A stretch of 64,000 bases of DNA from Cytospora piceicola. Its lineage: Eukaryota > Ascomycota > Sordariomycetes > Diaporthales > Cytosporaceae. The stretch spans positions 22,759 to 86,758 of the forward strand of contig JALQBC010000076.1 in assembly GCA_023375675.1 (NCBI GenBank), written 5' to 3'. This document shows positions 35,883-47,159 of this stretch, piece by piece. Each line of letters opens with the position of its first letter. Position 1 is the stretch's first letter. The notes beneath the pieces are model-generated. The model saw only the letters and a program-made list of their open reading frames with translations. It was not told where the DNA came from and made no database searches. The translations under genes were made by a program, and so were the position numbers.

Positions 35883-38032
35883 ATGGATCTGAACCTTCGA
35901 GGTGGTGGAGACCTTCAAGGAGTATCAGGAATGCGCGCATTCAGCTCCTCGCCTACTTCCCTGTCATCCCCGCCATCAAGCTCCATCAGCAACCCTGCAT
36001 CACCCTCACGCCTCAACGTCGGAAGAGCCAACATCGAGATGGACGAAATTGTTGTCGACACTGCATCTGGCCCCCGATTCGGAGTCATGGCGCCCCCACA
36101 GCCTCCTGCCCAAGATGTCCCTCTGACCGCAGCCGGTCTACCCCGGAAGAAGCCCGGCCGAAAGCCCGGAAGCACTGTCAAGCCCAAGGTCAACCCTGAC
36201 GGCACACCCGTCGCCGACGCTCCGAAGGTCCGGAGGCCTCGCAAGCCTAGAGATCCAAATGCTCCTCCTATCCAGCGCAAGCGGAAGGCTGCAACTCAGG
36301 ATGTCCCCGAGCCCGTCTTGGTGGGCCCCAAGGTCACTGAGACCACGTCTATGCGCATGGAACTGGACCCATGGCCACCAATGCCGACAGCTGCTGCAGC
36401 AGTAGCAGCAAGCGCCAGTCCCCCCAATCAGCAACCCAACCCAGCAAAGGTCCCAAAGCGCGAGGGTCCCTCGTCAATGATGTCTTTGTTGAACCGCGAT
36501 TCCCCACCCCCCCTCGCCCCTCCGGTGAGAATGGCCTTTGACCCTGTGCGGTCCTCCAGCTACGATCCTGTTCGGGAGACAATGGTCACCCGCGATCCTT
36601 ATGGCACTTCTGCCTTGGCTTCACCCCGGGCTCCTACCCAGATGCCAAACCGCGCCAGTGCGTCCCCGTCTATATCTAGCCTTATGGACCCACCCCCACC
36701 TGCTTCCAAGGTCGTCTCGCCCACTCCGGCGCATTCCTCTTTCCGCAGCACTTCTCAATCTCGGTTTCAAGAGCCGGCTTCCCTGCCGCCTTCTCCTTCG
36801 ACCTCAGTGCGCAAGGACCCTCCACCCATGGCCGGCCCTGCACCCAAGTCAGCCACGGTCGAGATCAAGAAGCCTGCCCCACCTTCTATGCCTCAACCTC
36901 CAAAGGTAGCGGAGTCATCCAAGATCAGCGCAACCAACAATTCCCCCGGCATGCCCGCCCCCTCCAAGAAGATCACCGCCGTCGTCGCCCAGACCCGCAA
37001 GGAGAAGAAGCCTGCCTCTTCCACTTCATCATCCCCTAAGATGGGTAGTCTCAAGAACGCCTTGCCGGACGTGCCTCCTTTGCCGGGCACCTCAAACTCG
37101 CGGTCCATTCTTGACTTTGGAAAGGCTGGTCCTGGTGAGGAACAGGAGAGCCCCTCCATCGTCCTTCATATCCCGCTCAATGGCCAGACCAACAAGTACA
37201 TCAACTTCATGCGCCTCGCCGAGGACAAGTACGGCTGGGAGGCACTGCACCCTCGCGAAGCTGCCAACCGCGACCGTCGGGCCCGCATCGCTGCTGCTTC
37301 TGCAGCCCTGGAGAAGCAGCAATCCGGGCGCGACTCTGCGGAGGAAGAGGATCCGGAGTTCAACGCCAGCGAAGACGAGAACAGCAATATCGAGATGGGC
37401 GGTATGGGCAACGGCGGTGGCCTGACCAGCGGTGCTGACGCTGCCCCTGACAAGCCGAAGCGGAAGAGGCGAAACTGGCGCGAAGACGAATACGACAGGG
37501 AGGATGAGTTCGTTGACGATTCGGAGCTTCTGTGGGAGGAGCAGGCTGCAGCAGTCAAGGACGGTTTCTTCGTGTACAGCGGTCCTCTGGTGCAAGAGCC
37601 TCCAAAGGCTCCTGAGCGGTATGTTTTGATCTCCTTGTCCCCACAGTTGATGATCAAGAATACGAATTGACTTTTATGAACAGCGATGGTCCCGCGAAGA
37701 GAGGTCGCGGCCGTGGTGGTGGCCCTGGCTCTCGAGGTGGCCGAGGAGGTCGAGGCGGCGGTGAGAGTGGACGAGGCCGTGGTGGCGGCCCCGGCTCCCG
37801 CGGCGGATCGACGACTCGCAAGCCGCGCATCACTAAGCTTGAGAAGCAGAAGCTTGAAAGCGAGAAAGCCGAGCGAGAGATGGCTGCTCGGGAAATGGCA
37901 GCTACCAAGACGGCCAACGGCACCACTGGTGGCGCTGGATCTTATGGCTTGCTGTCCGGACTCGTTGCGCCTAGTCCCTCTGTTCCTACCCTCTCGAGTG
38001 GGCTTAGTGGGAGCCTTATCATGAACCCCTAG
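35883..38032 (+). CDS. HIR histone-chaperone complex subunit Hpc2 (ubinuclein family)
   Basis: Two exons (35883-37618 and 37684-38032) give 694 residues. ATG at 35883; the frame is open 9 nt further upstream without another ATG. The diagnostic Hpc2-related (HRD/HUN) domain lies at about 535-572: YDREDEFVDDSELLWEEQ followed by KDGFFVYSGPL. This helix-turn segment anchors ubinuclein/Hpc2 to the Hir/HIRA subunits and H3-H4, driving replication-independent nucleosome assembly and histone-gene repression. The N-terminal part is disordered and rich in Pro/Ser, with AT-hook-like basic patches (KKPGRKPGS, RRPRKPRDP). Directly after the intron comes an Arg/Gly-rich stretch (RGRGRGGGPGSRGG repeated), then a basic coiled segment (about 620-650). 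The RGG-like block is encoded in exon 2 and could be altered by intron retention, which would end the protein 17 codons after the domain. The next gene downstream also belongs to a HIRA-associated family. Confidence 0.92.
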
Positions 38033-39262
38033 GATGGGTTGCTGGACGGGCACCTTACTGTCAATTAGGAGGAGGCCGAGGATGGTATGGTCACGAGAGC
38101 CCAAGCACATGGTGAAATGACGCATTGTCCCGGATTATACAGTGGACGACAACCACCGTCGACCACGTCGCATCAGTCAAAAGAGTCAAAGTTTTACGAA
38201 GGAGGATAGTTTTGCGTCTACATGATGCTGTATTTAGAAGCAGGCGTTTGGTCATTTCTCGAGGACGGCTTGCTTTGGGTGACTTCGGTCTACATCGGGC
38301 ATGGGTCGCTGGCGTTATGACGACGGTTTACAGGCATTGGTAGGAATTTTACGGCAGGGCGATAGGACCGATGAGGTGTATGCTATTACTTGCACTCACC
38401 CTCAAGTCATGGAGGAGGACACGAGGCTTGCTGTATAGCTAGCTCACTTAGTTTAGCTTGTTTATGAAATCACCCAGATATTGTACTGCATTCCAGGTTA
38501 CTTGGTTATGTTGAGGATGAGTGATGAGAGTGTGTGGTATAATATGGGAAGTGTGCTGAACATAAGGAGGAAGACTCTTGCGAAGAGTCCTTCTGTCTTC
38601 CCACCACACACGCGCTGTACCGCTGTCTGAAAAGGAGGGACTCAGTGCGGACTTTCTATAGCCCACACAAATCTCACCGACAAGTGAAAACGATCCCGTT
38701 ACTGCGAGTCTCACCGTCCAGTGATGGAAACGTTCTGTTTGAAACACTGCAATGCACTACGGGCCGTCGGCCGAAACATGCTCGGCTGCCGAATCGGGCT
38801 AATCACAACGCCGAGGACTTTTCCCCCCCCTGGTCTTAGCGCTCGGGCCACCGTTGGGGTCGTCAATCCACCCACCCCTGCCCAACTCTTCTCCACCCGG
38901 GATCCGCCAGCCGTAAACTCAGGCGCGTCACCTCAGCACCAGTTCCATCGCAGCTGTTTTGCGACGCGACAGAGCTCCCTCGAAAGTTTGATACTAATTG
39001 AACACCCTTTTTTTCCAACGCCAAGCTTGCGCGTTCTCTTCTGGACTTGTTTTGATTGTTTGTGCTCTGACAGTGATCATTTACTGATTTACTGATACAA
39101 CTTATCTTGTGTTGCCTTGACTTGTCTTCTCTCTCGTGTTCGTCGCGGCAGTCACGCGTTGCACCCAAACGCGCCGCCTGCCAATTCAACATCTGGGAGT
39201 ACAGTCAAGACTGAACAATCACGTCTGATTAAATACATTAATCCAGACGGGCCAAGGCAACC
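38033..39262. other. Intergenic
   Basis: 3' region of HPC2 and promoter of the HIRIP3-like gene. No further gene seen. Confidence 0.6.
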
Positions 39263-40944
39263 ATGGACGACAAAGCTCTCGAAGCCTCGCTCGTCGCGAT
39301 CGTCAAGGGTGTCTTTACCGGTCCGAATCGTGAGGAGCTCTCTGTCAACAATGTGAGGCAGAAGTGCGAGGAGGAAAACGGCCTGGAGGAGGGCTTCTTC
39401 AACAGCCCGGAGTGGAAGAATAGATCCAAGCTGGTCATCAAGGGCAAAGTGGTACGTTGCACGTGGCACATCGTGGACCGGGGAGCTGCCCCCTCGTGTA
39501 GGGAACTTGCTTGAGCTGATGCGCTACCTATATGCAGGACGAACTCATGCAGAAAGAGGACACTGGCGAGCCCATGTCATCACAGGTCGACCCACCCGAC
39601 GAGGAAGAGGAAGAGGACGAACCTGAACCGACACCGAAGACCAAGGCGAAGCCAAAGCCGAGGGGCAAGGCGGCGCAAAAGAATGGTGCCAAGGCCGAGA
39701 GCAAACCTGCCCCGAAGAAGAGACAGCAGAAGGCTAAGCCCAAGGCCAGGGTCGAGTCTGAAGAATCCGAGCTGAGCGAGGCTCCTGAAGAGGATGACGA
39801 CGACGATGACGACGTTGACTTGTCGGATGACTATGAGGAAGAGGAGGTGAAACCCAAGAAAAAGCAACAGACAAAGAGCAAGGCCCCACCGCGTGGTCGC
39901 AGGCGCAAGCCTGTGTCGGAGGACGAAGATGAGGAGGACGACGAGGACAAGGACCTATCTGAATCCTCGGAGCCAAAGAAGAAAACCAAGCCGCGTGGGC
40001 GCAAGAGGAAGGCGGCGGAGTCTGAGGACGACGAAGACGAGCCAGCTTCCGAAGTGGCGGAGGGCATAGAGGTCATGGAAGTCGACGAGGGCGAGAAGGA
40101 GGACACGCCGTTGTCCGAGCCACCGAAAGGCGACGATGAGGACCCCGAGCCAGCTGCTGCCGCTAAGCGCGAAGACAGCAGCGAACTGTCATCCGTCCTC
40201 GACGACGAGCCGCCGCCAAAGAAGAAGCGCAAGTCCAAGGAGCCACCAGCCAAGAAGGCCAAGGCACCCGCCGCGGGCGACGAGGACGGCGGCAGCAGCA
40301 GCGAGCTGTCCTCGGTGGTCGACGACCCGCCGCCACAGAAGAAGCGCAAGTCCAAGGAACCGCCCGCGGGCAAGAAGGCGGCGCCCAAGGGGCGCAAGGC
40401 GCCCGCGGAGGCCGCGTCGCCGGACGAGGCCGAGGTCAAGAAGCTGCAGGGCCAGCTGCTCAAGTGCGGCGTGCGCAAGATCTGGGCGTTCGAGCTGAAG
40501 AAGCACGGCGGCGACGCGCGGGCCAAGGCGCGCCACCTGCGGGAGATGCTGAGGGACGTCGGCATGGACGGGCGGTTCTCGGAGGCGCGGGCGAGGGAGA
40601 TCAAGGAGCGGAGGGAGCTGGCGGCCGAGCTGGACGCGGTGAACGAGATGAACGACCTCTGGGGGACCGGCGGGCGCGGGAGGAGGAGGGGGGCGGCGCC
40701 CAAGAAGAGCTTGCGGGAGGACAGCGGTGATGAGGATGAGGGTGAGGGTGAGGGTGAGGGTGAGGGAGCTGGCGGTGGTGTTAAGGAGGAGAAGAAGAAG
40801 AAGCCCGGCGGCAAGGCGGATGGTGATGAGAGCGGCGGCGAGGACGACGAGGACGACAGCGACGCGCCCAAGACGAATGCTAGGAGCAGGAAGGCGCGGC
40901 CCGGGCTGGACTTCTTGGAAGACGACGAGGATTCGGACTGGTGA
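39263..40944 (+). CDS. HIRIP3-like histone chaperone with N-terminal DEK-C-like domain
   Basis: Two exons (39263-39451, 39538-40944) give 531 residues; ATG at 39263 in good context (ACCATGG). Residues 1-63 look like a DEK C-terminal-type helical domain (EELSVNNVRQKCEEE, then PEWKNRSKLVIKGKV). The middle (64-360) is highly charged, with alternating Lys-rich and Asp/Glu-rich blocks and AT-hook-like PRGRRRK and PRGRKRK. It includes a duplicated module (277-306 and 316-346: SSELSSV, then DDxPPPxKKRKSKEPP). Residues 364-434 match the HIRIP3/Chz1-type core (LLKCGVRKIWAFELKKHGG, then LREMLRDVGMDGRFSEARAR). An acidic C-terminus follows, ending in FLEDDEDSDW. Family members bind H2A-H2B dimers and associate with HIRA. 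I infer a nuclear histone chaperone. The core match is good, but the DEK-C call is based on pattern only. Confidence 0.82.
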
Positions 40945-42211
40945 GTAGCTCGGTGAGGGCTATTCTCCCTCTGTGTTTTGATATTTCGCATTATTCTTGC
41001 GTGGCTATCATTTTCGGCGCGACTGTCAGGTCTAGCGGTCTCAAAGGAGAAGAGGACTGTCTCTATCTGGTCACCACTATACTATGCCTCCCGTCTCTGG
41101 GGGCCAGTATGAATACAATCCAAGCGCGCACCGCTTGTGGAGCGTGGTTTTCATCATGCCCAACGACTGGCTGGCTCCTTGCTGTGTGTCTCATTTGCCG
41201 GCGTTCAACCTCTGTGCTATCAAACTAAAGACGGCGACGGATCCCATGAACAGCACCACGTTGTAGAACTGCATCGAAAACGTCAGCCTGCGTACGATAT
41301 ACTAGAGATGACTGGCGGATGAGAGGAGAGGGGGTCGTAGAAAGATTGAGTATGAGAACCAGAGACGGAAAAGTCAAGGAGGGGGGGGGGTCTGACAGAC
41401 CGCTTTCCTCGAGACCTCTCTTTCCTCGTCATCACTTCTGGCTTCGACGAACAGCCTTCGCAGGTTGGGGAAGTTAGCCTGTGGTAGCTTGATATCAGTA
41501 CCGTGTCGTGTCATATTATCCATCCAATCATCTCTTTCCTCTGCGTTCTGTCCGGAAGGGGGCGCTGTACCATGCTGTCGAAGTTGCTACTGTCTCTGCT
41601 GATGGGAAGAAGTCGAAGGGAAACTGGGTGGATCCGTGGCTGGTGATATCCTCTCTTGTTTTCTTTCTTTCCTATGCCATGTCAACGGATGCCGCTGGAG
41701 TGATGAGTCTCGTCAAGCTGGCGGTGGTAGGAGGATCGATACAGATGGATGGATGAGGGTTTGGGAGGAGAACAGAAACCCTTGATTGGGTAGATGACTA
41801 ATCAAACTATCAAGTACCGATTCTTGTTGCTCGAAGGAAACCTTGGAACCTTCAATTGGGTCAATCAAAACAACCACAACGTCGGTACCAAATTCTGGTA
41901 TGAAATGCATCCATGGATACTTCCATGCACTTGCCCGAGCGTATCAGGAACGCTGCTGATACTTTACCAAAGGCCCCATGGAACGAACAACCTGTTTAGG
42001 CGCGAGCTAAGTACCTAGGTAGCATCCCGTGTCTCTTTCCCCGGATTCCAACATGTCGTCATGTCATGAAATACCATCTCGACCAGTTCCATTCTCATTC
42101 TGCTGGACAACCTCAACCTCATCGTCAACATGGAGTCGTCACTTGTTAGATGATAAGTAAGCCTCCTTCAATCACATCGAGCTGCAGTCCACACCACTAT
42201 ACACTCTCACA
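40945..42211. other. Intergenic
   Basis: 3' region of the HIRIP3-like gene and promoter/leader of the antiporter gene. No domain-bearing ORF. A CTAGGTA motif lies at about 42011-42019. Confidence 0.6.
42130..42153 (+). promoter_or_regulatory. Possible 7-codon upstream ORF of the antiporter gene
   Basis: ATG at 42130 followed by six sense codons and TGA, 58 bases before the main ATG. If the transcript starts upstream of it, this short uORF could reduce translation. Transcription start is unknown. Confidence 0.35.
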
Positions 42212-43570
42212 ATGTGGTCCCAACTCGAACCCACCCCACCACACATAACCTACTTGACGCTCCCCATCTTCCTCATCATCTTCTCCCTCTTCTCCGTCCT
42301 GATCCGAAACCGCCTTCACCTCTCCGAGCCGCCCCTAGCAGTCCTCTTCGGCATCCTCCTCGGCCCGGCTCTCCTGAACGTCTTCTCCCCCCACACCAAG
42401 GCCTGGGGCCTCGATGACGCCTCTACACAGGAGTTCACCCGCCTCATCTTAGGGATCCAGTGCTTTGCCCTCGGTATCGAGCTCCCCGCGCACTGGTTCA
42501 CCCGCCGCGCCCACTGGGTCTCCATCCTGTTCCTCCTCGGCCCCGTCATGACCTACAGCTGGGCCGCGACGGGCCTCCTCGCGCGCCTGGTCTTCGCCGT
42601 CAGCTGGCCCACGGCCATGATCATCGGCGCCTGCCTGAGCCCCACGGACCCCGTCCTCGCCGCCAGCGTCCTGGGCGCGTCGCGCTTCAGCGCCCGCGTG
42701 CCCAAGCGCCTGCGGGACCTCCTCGGCGCCGAGAGCGCCTGCAACGACGGCGCGAGCTTCCCCTTCCTGTACGTGGGCCTGTTCGCCTTCGAGGACCGCA
42801 CCGCGGGCGCCGCCTGGCGCGACTGGCTGCTCGTCACCGTGCTGTACCAGTGCGCCCTGGGCCTGCTGGTCGGGTACGCCGTCGGGTGGCTGGCCAACGG
42901 GGTGCTGCGCTTCTCCGAGGGGAGGGGCTACGCCGGCCGGCCGAGCCTGGTGGTCTTCTACCTCCTCCTGGCGATCCTGTGCGTCGGCGTCGGGAGCACG
43001 CTGGGCCTGGACGACTTCCTCGTGGCGTTTGGCGCGGGCATCGGCTTCGCACACGACGGCTGGATCTCGAGCAAGGCCGAGGAGATGCAGGGTGATGTGC
43101 CGTTTAGGCATATCGTGGACTTGGTCCTGAACTCGGCCGTGTTTATCTACTTTGGGTCCATGATCCCGTGGTCGTCCTTCGTCGCTGGCCCGACGGGCGT
43201 CCTGCACGGGCATATCGGGCTGGGCAGCCTGTCGCTGTTCCTCGTGCTCGTGCTGCTGCTCAGGAGGATGCCGGTCGTGTTGGCACTGCAGGCCGGGAGG
43301 CTCATACCGGACGTCAAGACGTACAGGGAGGCCCTGTTCTGTGGGCACTTCGGGCCCATGGGCGTCGGCGCCTTGTTCCTGGCCATCGAGGCGAGGGCAC
43401 AGCTGGAGACGGGCACGTCGATCCCGCTGCCCAGGCCGGAGGTGCCCGACGGGCCGCCGTACGACGACACGGACGTGGCCAAGGCCCTGGTCTGGCCGGT
43501 CATCTGCTTTGTCGTGCTCGGGAGCACGGTAGTCCACGGCCTCAGCGGGCTCCCTGTTAAGCGAGAGTAA
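42212..43570 (+). CDS. Fungal Na+/H+ antiporter (Nha1/Sod2 family, CPA1)
   Basis: Single exon, 452 residues. It exchanges cytosolic Na+ (or Li+/K+) for protons at the plasma membrane. About twelve hydrophobic segments are visible. Conserved motifs are SPTDPVLAASVLG (143-155), the ion-binding ESACNDGASFPF (174-185, N178-D179), the DDFLVAFGAGIGFAHDGW segment, and GHFGPMGVGALF near the end, then the terminal helix with STVVHGLS. The protein stops nine residues after VHGLS. It is close to S. pombe Sod2 (468) but lacks the long cytosolic tail of budding-yeast Nha1. The stop is followed within about 30 bp by the RIP-mutated block, so loss of a longer tail through a repeat insertion is possible. The coding part itself is GC-rich and shows no RIP damage. 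Confidence 0.92.
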   Translation: MWSQLEPTPPHITYLTLPIFLIIFSLFSVLIRNRLHLSEPPLAVLFGILLGPALLNVFSPHTKAWGLDDASTQEFTRLILGIQCFALGIELPAHWFTRRAHWVSILFLLGPVMTYSWAATGLLARLVFAVSWPTAMIIGACLSPTDPVLAASVLGASRFSARVPKRLRDLLGAESACNDGASFPFLYVGLFAFEDRTAGAAWRDWLLVTVLYQCALGLLVGYAVGWLANGVLRFSEGRGYAGRPSLVVFYLLLAILCVGVGSTLGLDDFLVAFGAGIGFAHDGWISSKAEEMQGDVPFRHIVDLVLNSAVFIYFGSMIPWSSFVAGPTGVLHGHIGLGSLSLFLVLVLLLRRMPVVLALQAGRLIPDVKTYREALFCGHFGPMGVGALFLAIEARAQLETGTSIPLPRPEVPDGPPYDDTDVAKALVWPVICFVVLGSTVVHGLSGLPVKRE

Positions 43571-43610
43571 ATTTTCTCTATTTTCGGCAGGTCTTAACTT
43601 CTGAGACACT

Positions 43611-43705
43611 GTTTCTAGAGTGTATCTCGAGTCTGATATATGTTTTTAGAGTGTATTTTCGAGTCTAATATATATTTTTAGAGTATATCCCGGGTATAAT
43701 ATATA
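43611..43705 (+). repeat. 31-bp tandem repeat, three copies
   Basis: Units start at 43611, 43642 and 43673 and share the core TTTAGAGTGTAT...CGAGTCTAATATAT. They mark the left edge of the RIP block, 41 bp after the antiporter stop codon. Confidence 0.8.
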
Positions 43706-44059
43706 TATCGTAAGTTAAGACTTTATTTCTAAAGTTTATATTCGAGCCTTTAAAACTATAACTTAAAGTTAGCCTTCGAATTTAATTATAGCTATCTTTA
43801 TCGCCTTCGACTCTCGACTTTCGAATCTAATCGTAGCTATTTTTTTATCTTTATATCGCTTTCAAGTCTAATCGTAGCTATCTTTGTTTTTATATCGCCT
43901 TCGACCTTTATCCTTTAAGTTTAATTATAGCTAACTCTTTATCTTTATATCGCTTTCGAATTTAATCGTAGCTATCGAGTCTAATCGTTTAGCTTTTACT
44001 ACGGCTTTTATTACGCCTTCGAGTCTTTAGCTAATAGTCTTTTATTTATTTAACCGTAG

Positions 44060-44560
44060 CTATATAGGTAGTATTTCTAATACCTTTTACAGTCGGTCTG
44101 CTATAGAAGATCTATAATAGCTACGATACTTTTACGGTCGGTCTGTTATAGAATATATAACGTATAGCTATAATACCTCTTACGGTCGGTCTGCTATAGA
44201 AGATCTATAATAGCTACGATACCTTTTATACTCGGTCTGCTACGGAATATATAACGTATAGCTACGATGCTTTTTATAGTCGGTCTGCCCCGGAAGATCT
44301 ATAATAGTTACGATACTTTTTATACTCGGTCTGTTATAAAATATATAACGTATAGCTATAATACCTTTTATAGTCGGCTTAGGCTACGCCGGGTAAGAAA
44401 GACGATACTAAGCTATAATACCTTTTATAGTCGGTCCGCCCCGGAACATATAACGTATAGCTATAATACCTTTTACAGTCGGTCTGCCCCGGAATACGTA
44501 ACGTATAGCTATAATACTTCTTATAGTCGGTCTGCTATAGAATATATAATTACTTATATA
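44060..44560 (+). repeat. About 48-bp minisatellite with two alternating variants
   Basis: About ten units share AGTCGGTCTGCTATAGAA. Two variants (AGATCTATAATAGCTACGATAC and ATATATAACGTATAGCTATAATAC types) tend to alternate, giving a higher-order period of about 100 bp. One unit is interrupted at about 44375-44410 by a GCCGGGTAAGAAAGACG-containing insertion. One frame stays open through 44267-44596 because the unit is near a multiple of three. Confidence 0.75.
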
Positions 44561-46101
44561 ATAACCTTACTTTTACGCTTACTAAGCCTTTTATAACTAA
44601 CCTTTTAGCTACGATTCCTATATCGCTTATATCGTATTCTATCGCCGTTTAAAGTATTAAAGTAGCTATTTAAGAACTTAAGTAATTTCGAGTATTTTAA
44701 TTAACCTCGAGTTAGTATTATTTAGTATTAACTACTTTAATATTAGATATTATATATATAGAAAAAGAGTAGGAGATATTAAATACCTAAAAAGAGTATA
44801 TATATCGGTATAATATTTAATTTATAATTTTACCTCGAAAAGTATATATACCGGCGTAAACTATAAATAAATAAATAAAAAGCTTTATAAAGTATATATA
44901 CCGGCGTAAAACTAAATACTTAAACTAAACTAAAAACCTTATACGAAAATATTTTATTAAACTAAGTTTAAAAGTAAGTTTATAAAAACGTATTTAGCTA
45001 TACGTAGTTAAGTACGACCTTTACCTACCGAGGCGCTTACCTTACTAAAGGCAGACTTTAATATAAGATTCTCGAAAACTTTATAAATAAAACTACGAAA
45101 TACCTTAACCTGTTAAGCTTTAGCTTTACCGGCTAAAGCGTCTACGAAAATATAATAAGCCGGCTTTACCAGGCCGGTAATAACGGTATAAGTATAGCCG
45201 CTTCGAGTATAACAAGCGTAGCGTGTTTTTATATTTAAAAGACTACTTTCGAAAACGTCGAAGTATTATTTTATACTCCGACTAACTAAAGCCGACCTTA
45301 TATAACTAATATATAGGTCGGTATATAAGCTACCTTCGAATATCTCGGGCTTAAAAAGGTTTTTTTTAGCCTTACCTTTAGCTTTACCTTTAACTTTTTA
45401 AAGACAGGCAGACTAACGGTAAGCGGTAACAGCTATAGGCGAGCCGAGGTTATTATTATCGTCGTTTTTATTATCGTTGTTATTATCGTTATCGGAGGGG
45501 AAGGGGGAAAAAAAGGGCTTAGCTAAACGGCCGTATATATAAGTAGCTATATACTAGTTAATAATATAAACGATAATACTCGAGATAAGTAAGAATATAA
45601 AAAGCAGTGATAATACTCGAGATAAGCAAGGAATATAAAAGGTAATAATAATACTCGAGTAAGTAAGGATTATAAAAGGCAGTAATAATATTCGAATAAG
45701 CAGAGAACGTAAAGGGTAATTTATATAAATAATAAATAATAAAAGGCGTAACTTATACGAAAGAGAGCTTAAGCCGCCGATTTTACTTTTATAAGCAGGC
45801 TTTAAAGCTGCGTTTTCTAATTATAAAAGTTAGTAATTACTTTTAGATAGTAGTAACTAAAATAAATAAAGTAAGTTAATATATATATACTTTTAATACC
45901 GCCGGTACAGCTTTTCTTTTTACTTAATAAGTTATTAGTATAAAGGTTATAATCGAGCTAAAGAGCGTATATACCGGCCTTTATAGCTCGGGCGGCTATA
46001 AGTAACTTAGCGAGGGAGGTAAAGGGCATTTTATTTATATATAGTAGTTAGTTTTATAATTGCTTTAATCGAGCTATAGATAGAAAGCGTAATATAAACT
46101 G

Positions 46102-46104
46102 TTA

Positions 46105-46149
<45 letters not shown>

Positions 46150-46200
46150 GTAGTAGTAGTAGTAGTTATAGTAGTAGTAATAGTAATAATAGTAGTAATA
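46102..46200 (+). repeat. (TTA)n followed by (GTA)n microsatellite
   Basis: A run of TTA units to about 46148 changes into GTA units, then becomes imperfect. Confidence 0.9.
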
Positions 46201-46587
46201 AGGATGTTTTTTAAGCTTAACTTTAGAAATACGTTTAAAGGTACTTAGGTATATACTTATATTAAAATAACAGAAAACGAAAATATACTAATAATAAGAA
46301 GTAATTTAATTATACGTTATATAAAGTAATTAAGCTTTTAAAAGGAGCTCCGGCCTTAAAGGCAGTAAGGCCGGCGTAGGCGCTAGTATACCTAGTATAT
46401 TAAGTATATAAGTATATACTTTACCTTACTAAAAATAAGCACGGCAGCTCGAAATAAGTATAGTAGCTTAAGATAAGTACGGTATAGCTTCCGAGCCTTT
46501 TAAATAAAAGAGCTTATCTACGCCGTGTTACGTAATTACACACTTTTAATAGCCTTTTTTATACTTTAAGTACTAACTATTTAAAAA

Positions 46588-47100
46588 CTTACCTTAAGTA
46601 TTCTAAATTACCTTAAGTACTTTAACTTACCTTAAGTATACTAACTACCTTAAACACTTTAGCTTACCTTAAGTATACTAATTACCTTAAGCATTATAAC
46701 TCGCCTTAAGTATCTTAACTCGCCTTAAGTATCCTAACTCTACCTTAAACATATTAACTCGCCTTAAGTATCTTAACTCGCCTTAAGCATTTTAACTCGC
46801 CTTAAACATCTTAACCTACCTTAAGTATACTAACTCGCCTTAAGTATACTAACCCGCCTTAAGTATATTAACTCGCCTTAAGTATTCTAACTCGCCTTAA
46901 GTATCTTAACTCTACTTTAAACGTGCTAACTCGCTTTAAGTACTCTAACTCGCCTTAAGCACCCTAACTCGCCTTAAGTATCGTAACTCGCCTTAAGTAT
47001 ATTAACTCGCCTTAAGTATACTAACTTACTTTAAGTATACTAACTCGCCTTAAGTATACTAACTTGCTTTAAGTATACTAACTTACTTTAAGTATCCTAG
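46588..47100 (+). repeat. 19-bp minisatellite, about 27 copies
   Basis: Unit AACTCGCCTTAAGTATCTT with scattered changes, many of them C/T, consistent with RIP on the array. Period 19 is steady through the array. Confidence 0.85.
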
Positions 47101-47159
47101 TTAGCAATAAGCAACCTAGTCGCTTAAGGTTAGTTAAAATACGTAAGGTGTAGTTAAGA

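Noticed and set aside
42449..43609. 386-codon minus-strand ORF opposite the antiporter gene
   Set aside because: Antisense shadow of GC-rich coding sequence; composition is Arg/Gln/His-rich with no domain.
44267..44596. 109-codon ORF in the AT-rich block
   Set aside because: It is a direct translation of the minisatellite, with no start context or non-repeat coding part.
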